DNA from: Lyophyllum atratum
Lineage: Eukaryota > Basidiomycota > Agaricomycetes > Agaricales > Lyophyllaceae
NCBI GenBank assembly: GCA_014905825.1
Contig: JACGCN010000048.1
Coordinates: 124,001-188,000 of the forward strand
Direction: 5' to 3'
Length of the DNA stretch: 64,000 bases
Shown here: piece by piece, positions 59,231 through 64,000 of the stretch
Numbering within the stretch: the stretch's first letter is position 1
How the letters are laid out: every line of letters begins with the position of its first letter
Notes under the pieces: generated by a model
Databases searched by the model: none
Told to the model about the DNA's origin: nothing
What the model saw: the letters and a program-made list of their open reading frames with translations, nothing else
Position numbers and translations under genes: made by a program

Positions 59231-61587
59231 ATGCCTTCAAACTCCTCTGGTTCTGGTCGCCATGGTCATGATAAAACGAAGGGAAACGAAGTAGTGGACG
59301 ACGCATCAAACTGGGAGGTACGCTACTTGTCAGATATCACCCTCTTAGTCTGAGTATCTGCTCTACATCCAGCATCCACTGTCGCAATTGAGGGAACAAC
59401 AGAGGCTTATCCAACAGCCTAATCTCCAGGACCCAGGATACATCCGTCAAAAGGCCAACTCAAAGCTGTGGGTGAGAGAGCGTCTAACCGCGCTCCTCGA
59501 CCGAAACTCCTTCGCGGAGGTAGGCTCTGTTACTGGCAAACCTATCTACGATGACGAAACTGGGGAACTAAAATCTTTCACCCCGGCGTAAGTAGTAACT
59601 TATTTATTACGCTTGCATGTATACTGAGCCTACTCAAGGAACGCGGTAACGGGTTTCGGACGGATTGATGGACGGAAGGTATTCGTAACGGCCGACGACT
59701 TCAGTGTGAGAGGTGGACACGCGGATGGTGGTATTCAAATGAAGGCTCCGTACGGGGAGGTGTGTAGCGGTGCAATATTTGGCTTTCTATCACTCATTCC
59801 ATCAATTCACGGCAGGTCCTAGCCAGGAAAGCAAGAGTGCCGCTGGTCTGCCAACCCAACCCCTTTGCTCCGTCATGCGCCTAATTCCTCGTGGTTAGAT
59901 TCGTCTTTTGGATGGTTCGAGTGGTGGCGGGAGTGTTGCAACATGTACGTGTAGATCTATCAACGTCATATCTCGCGGCAGGCTAAATCTGATTCTAGAC
60001 CTTACCATGGGAGCAACATTTATACCCGGTATGGCGGGCCTTGGAAAGAGCATGGACACTATGGCAGTAGTTCCCGTTGCTTCGGCCTTATTGGGTCCTG
60101 TAGTGGGTCTGGCCGCTGCGAAAGCTGTTACTGGTCACTTTAGGTAGGTCATGCTTGCTCGAAGAGTACGCTACAAGTTTGCATACCTAAACGCAGTGTC
60201 ATGGTAAAGGGCCTCAGTCAGGTAACTCGCATTTCCACCTTCAACGCACATCACGTCATTCTATACACAGTTGTTCGCAGCCGGACCCCCGGTAGTCAAA
60301 CAGGCCACTTTTGAAGACCTGTCCAAGGAGGCACTCGGAGGTTGGGAAATCCACGCACAGAACGGAACAGTGGACAATATCGCGGCGTCCGAGCAAGAGG
60401 CCTTCAAGCAGATCGCGAGGTTCCTTTCATATCTGCCATCTTCAATATTCGCCCTTCCGCCTGTCGTCTCGTCGACCGACCCCCCGACGCGAAAGGAAGA
60501 AGAACTCGTATCTATCATCCCAAGGCGTCGGGCGCGACCATATGACGTCCGGAGGCTCATTCGACTGATCGTCGATGCGGATGGACCCGTTGATGATCCC
60601 AGCTCGTCGTTTTTCGAAATAGGTGGTACTTGGGGACGGTGTATCGTCACCGGTTTTGCAAGACTTGCTGGTCGACCAGTCGGTGTTCTCACCAGTGACT
60701 GTCTGGTCAATGGTGGTATGTCATTCTATCAATCTTAAGAATCTTTGAGCCTACGTCTCAGGGTCTACTAGGTGCTATTGATGCATTGGGCAGTCAAAAA
60801 AGTGCCAGATTTGCGACTCTCTGTGATCATTTTGGGTATACCTTTCGCTTTCCTCATTATAGCATGCTTCTCACTGCCTGTCCAAGGCTTCCTCTCTTGA
60901 ACCTCGTAGATCTTCCTGGCTTTGCTATCGGTGAGCCCTTCGCTCGCCACACAAGAAAGCCTCATCTAAATTCGGGGCATAGGGTCTGTCGCCGAACGGA
61001 CGGCCACAATTCGCCACGGTGCATCTGCCATGTCTGCATTATACAATGCCACGATACCTATATACACAGTCGTCATCCGGAGGGCCTTCGGTGTGGCAGG
61101 AGGCGTCTTCGCCGACCCCGAAGATGGAGCTGGGTTGCGAGTAGCCTGGTTCGTCAATACACTTCTCGGATCTGAAATTCGAATCTGACAAATGGCCTTG
61201 GATAGGCCGTCGGGTGACTGGGGCAGTCTACCTTTAGAGGGTGGTATCGAAGCAGCCTATAAGCGCAAGCTGGAGTCTGCAGGGTCCGTCGAGGCGCGCG
61301 AAAAACTCACCGCCGATCTGTTAGAGAAGTTCGAAAGTGTAAGGAGCCCAATGAAGACCGCGCATAAGTTTGGAGTGGAAGAGATTATTGATCCAAGGGA
61401 TACGAGGCCATTAGCGTGCGAGGTATGTGGTACCTGTGGAAGACTTGCTCTCGCTTAACTGAATATTTGTCGCTCAAAGTGGGCTGCACATGTCTACGAG
61501 CACCTTTTGCCGCAGCTCTTGACATTTAGACAGAGTAGATTCGGACTCGATGGCAAGCCTTCAAGTGGGCGTGGGTACCGTCTTTGA
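59231..61587 (+). CDS. carboxyltransferase subunit of an acyl-CoA-type biotin carboxylase
   Basis: Exons begin 59231-59317 (MPSNSSGSGRHGHDK), 59373-59587 (NSKLWVRERLTALLDRNSF, EVGSV) and 59639-59759 (AVTGFGRIDGRKVFVTADDF, RGGHADGG). Next comes IRLLDGSSGGGSVAT, the oxyanion-hole Gly run, then MAGLGKS and PVASALLGPVVGLAAAKAVT. Then SQLFAAGPPVVKQATFEDLS, LGGWEIHAQNGTVDN, the second half (IIPRRRARPYDVR, WGRCIVTGFARLAGRPVGVL, SDCLVNGGAIDALGSQKSAR, LPLLNLVDLPGFAIG), RHGASAMSAL, and PSGDWGSLPLEGG near the end. The order is that of crotonase-fold carboxyltransferases, which pass CO2 from biotin to an acyl-CoA. Around the first oxyanion site it lacks the usual MCC (VGRKAEAGGIA-like) and PCC (TGPDVVK, THTTxSG) wording, so the substrate is open. 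About a dozen short introns. Confidence 0.78.
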
Positions 61588-62024
61588 GACGCGTGAGAGG
61601 TGTATATACCAAGATTGAAGAAGGGACGTTGAAATGACCATGGGTATCTGGCGCATATAGACCTACATGAGCAGCTGCAGCACCGAGCTAGTTCTTCGTG
61701 AAGCTCTACATCAACTTGCGCAGGCCTTTTCCTAGTGGAAGAACGCCAAAACGCAGACGAGTCTGTCCCGTAGTCCCGTTATATCTGCGGCTCGTCCCTT
61801 GAATGGTCTCGATTCTCGAATGAATTCTTGAATGAACGTCATAAATGATATTCAAGGACCTTCAGGGACCTTCGATTCAGTCATACAGATGGCAACCCAT
61901 TTCATCATTTCGGGGTCCTCGTATTGCAATAGCGAGGTGTAACAACATACACACTTCCAAATTGGATTATTTCTTCTCGTTCATCGTCGTCACCTAGAGT
62001 GAACCTCAGATTCTCGTGCAAAAC
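61588..62024. other. intergenic, convergent 3' ends
   Basis: Spacer between the carboxyltransferase gene (+) and the eIF4E gene (-). Nothing further was recognised. Confidence 0.4.
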
Positions 62025-63508
62025 CTAGCCTCGCTTAGTCTTCCATGTCCCCCCAAGGCCTACTCCGAAGTTGCCGAAAGCACCAGCTCCGGTGGGGCCT
62101 CCGCTGGCCGAAACATCAGTTGGACTGATCGCAGACCCAGGAGGGCCGTTGCCACCGAAGGACTTGGTGTGGCCATGTCCGCCAGCACTTGGGGGAGCGC
62201 CGCCGGCTTGGAAGGACGAGCGGTATGAAGTAGTGGGTACAGTTTGTATAGAGAGGAACTTGTTGGCCATGGGTCGGTCATCCGTGTTGTACTGTTCCGC
62301 ATACATTAGGGTTCCAGATCCAACCGACAGATGTAAGGACGCATACCTGGAACTCGAGACCAATACCATCCGCCTCAGATACGTCCAAAAGTTTGATAAG
62401 CTTCTTCCCAATGGCATTCAACTTCTCCACCTCGTCCTTGCTGCGCGTCCACACCTGGATCCGGTCAACCTTGCTCCGCAGACTGACAACGGCTCCACAG
62501 ATCTCATCACCCTCCTCCAACTCCTCGCCCACCAAAGCCATCGCAAGCCAGCTCCAGCACCGGTCAAGCAATGTCGGGTTGTTCTTCATCGTAAGGACCC
62601 ACTTGCCGCCGTTCGCGTTCGCCTCATCCTCCCACATAGGCTTTATGCCAGACTTGAAAAGATGGTAGTTGGAGTTGCGTTCGAGCTTGGAAGGCGGCTT
62701 TAGCCAGTTGAAGTACCGGCAGAACTCCTCGACAGTGTTGAAATCACCGATGACAGTCAGGCCGGCTTCGTAGTCGGTGGATTCAGGGGCTTGTGCATTG
62801 AACGAAGTGTCGGGGACGGTAGCAGTCGCGGGAGTAAAAGGAAATTTGGCTTTGGTATCGTGGTATATGGTCCTGTGGGCACGTAGATTAGTACACATAT
62901 GGATAAGATAACGCGGCAAAGAGGGTCCCCAAAGCACAGTCTACTCACCAGGTATATTGCAGAGGATGCTCAGGCGCCTTCATAGGGAATCCTGGAGTCT
63001 TTGGATCCTCAATCATTTCGGGCTCAGGCGGTTTAGCAGTTCCATCGATACTGAGCGCCCGTGTCTTCGCCAGGCGCGCAGTAATAGCATCGAGACTGGG
63101 GATGTTCTTGTATCCGACCTTCACTTTCCGTTTCTCGGGAAGGATGGGTTCTTGGCTAAGCTTCTCAACCCTTTCCGTTGTCAATGCATCACCCCCAGCC
63201 TCACTGACCCCCGACTCGGATTGCGGTGGAGATGTTGAAAGAGTAGAGGGCGAAGTAGAGCGAGTGGAAGGAGCGTTGACTGCGATCGAATCATTCGTAG
63301 ATGCGACTGTCGAGAGAGATGCATTGGAGCCCGTTCGTAATGCAAAAGCGGCGAGACGAGGCCGTGGCGCGGAGGTTGTGGAGTTGTTCGTCGGGGGCGA
63401 TGGGGCGTTGAGGTTGATACGAGCAGCGAGCTGATTCAGGGATGGCAGGCGGCCAGCACCAGGCGGCTTTGGAGGGACTTCAACAGACTGGGATGTGGAA
63501 GAGCTCAT
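62025..63508 (-). CDS. eIF4E-family cap-binding protein, 4EHP-like (class II), 450 residues
   Basis: Three exons keep phase exactly: 62949-63508, 62347-62872 and 62025-62291. A Ser/Pro-rich N-terminal extension of about 170 residues precedes the fold. The core reads HPLQYTW, TVEEFCRYFNWLKPP, HLFKSGIKPMWEDEANANGG with KWVLTM, RCWSWLAMALVGEEL, and EICGAVVSLRSKVDRIQVWT. PMWEDE supplies the Trp/Glu that grip the 7-methylguanine. At the place of the other stacking Trp there is Tyr (STDYEAGL), and the FW of class I is FC, both pointing to the 4EHP/eIF4E2 class. Members bind mRNA caps but usually repress or specialise translation rather than recruit eIF4G. The Gly-rich tail after the fold is longer than usual. 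Confidence 0.85.
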
Positions 63509-64000
63509 TGTGGTTGGTGGAAGAGAGACGACCAACAACGATTGTGACGATGGATTCGGCCAAACACTGCCATCTCTGCGGCATCTCATCATTCATCGCT
63601 TTGCTTCTTCGGCGCTCCCCTCTGCCCGACGCTGTCTGATGTCTCCCAGATGGAATTACCTTGATTCTAATCCAGTGTGGGCCTTGTCCTTCGGTCACAG
63701 TCTTTGTGAATTGGCAAGGTTTGCTGATTAGATGGGTGCTACCTACAGTAGCGTTATCTTGGAAACGCAACCTGCAGTTGTTACGATCGTCTATCGATGC
63801 ATATATCAGTTGTGCCTCTGTCTCCTCCAAGATAATTCTGGTCTAACTACGAGAGACTAGATACTAAAGTGATAGGTTTCCGCAGGATCTTATCAGGAAA
63901 TTCACAGATAAGGGACATCTGATCGCTATTGCGCAAAGGCGTCAATTACTTGGATGCTCAAGATCGGAGTTGTCCTTGGGATTCTTCTCCTCCTATATGA
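63509..64000. other. upstream region of the eIF4E-like gene, window end
   Basis: Promoter side of the 4EHP-like gene. Short frames only; nothing else can be supported before the window ends. Confidence 0.35.

Overview
The window looks like nuclear DNA of a basidiomycete fungus, probably an Agaricomycete. Genes on both strands are broken by many short GT-AG introns, mostly about 50-100 bp. Coding regions are moderately GC-rich with long Ser/Pro/Gly/Gln low-complexity tails. The families also fit: a CaaX-box pheromone-like precursor, a TKL-type (pseudo)kinase, an F-box/LRR-like protein, a RUS1/DUF647 protein, and bZIP and bHLH regulators. No rRNA, tRNA, CRISPR array or prokaryote-like operon was seen.

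Layout. 0-7 kb: the tail of an unknown gene, then two small secreted or processed peptide genes. The first is a signal-peptide protein built of 12 tandem units, each headed by an Arg-Arg (or Arg-Lys) site (2314-4083, +). The second is a very short gene ending in a farnesylation box, CVVA, with the pheromone-like segment duplicated inside the precursor (5002-5178, -). 7-24 kb: a Ser/Pro-rich unknown protein, a gene-poor stretch with decayed coding sequence, a degenerate kinase, a RING-plus-RRM protein whose RING is split by a one-base frame break, and another Ser/Pro-rich unknown. 26-32 kb: a very large split gene joining a von Willebrand A domain to a C-terminal ubiquitin-conjugating (E2) domain. 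33-47 kb: bZIP factor, F-box protein, RUS1/DUF647 protein, a repeat-rich gene-poor interval, and a bHLH factor.

47.6-53.5 kb holds decayed, tandemly repeated exon-like sequence of what may be a multipass membrane protein, and a 524-bp element with 26-bp terminal inverted repeats flanked by TA. 53.5-64 kb is gene-dense: a cysteine-rich type I membrane protein; a head-to-head pair encoding a biotin carboxylase/biotin carrier subunit and a carboxyltransferase subunit, evidently one enzyme; and an eIF4E of the 4EHP-like class.

The strongest candidates for something undescribed are the repeat peptide precursor, the CaaX precursor with an internal second pheromone copy, the VWA-E2 fusion, and the divergent two-gene biotin-dependent carboxylase, whose motifs match neither methylcrotonyl- nor propionyl-CoA carboxylase well. 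Gene models were spliced by eye from reading frames and splice sites. Exon edges given to the base were checked against the sequence; others are approximate.
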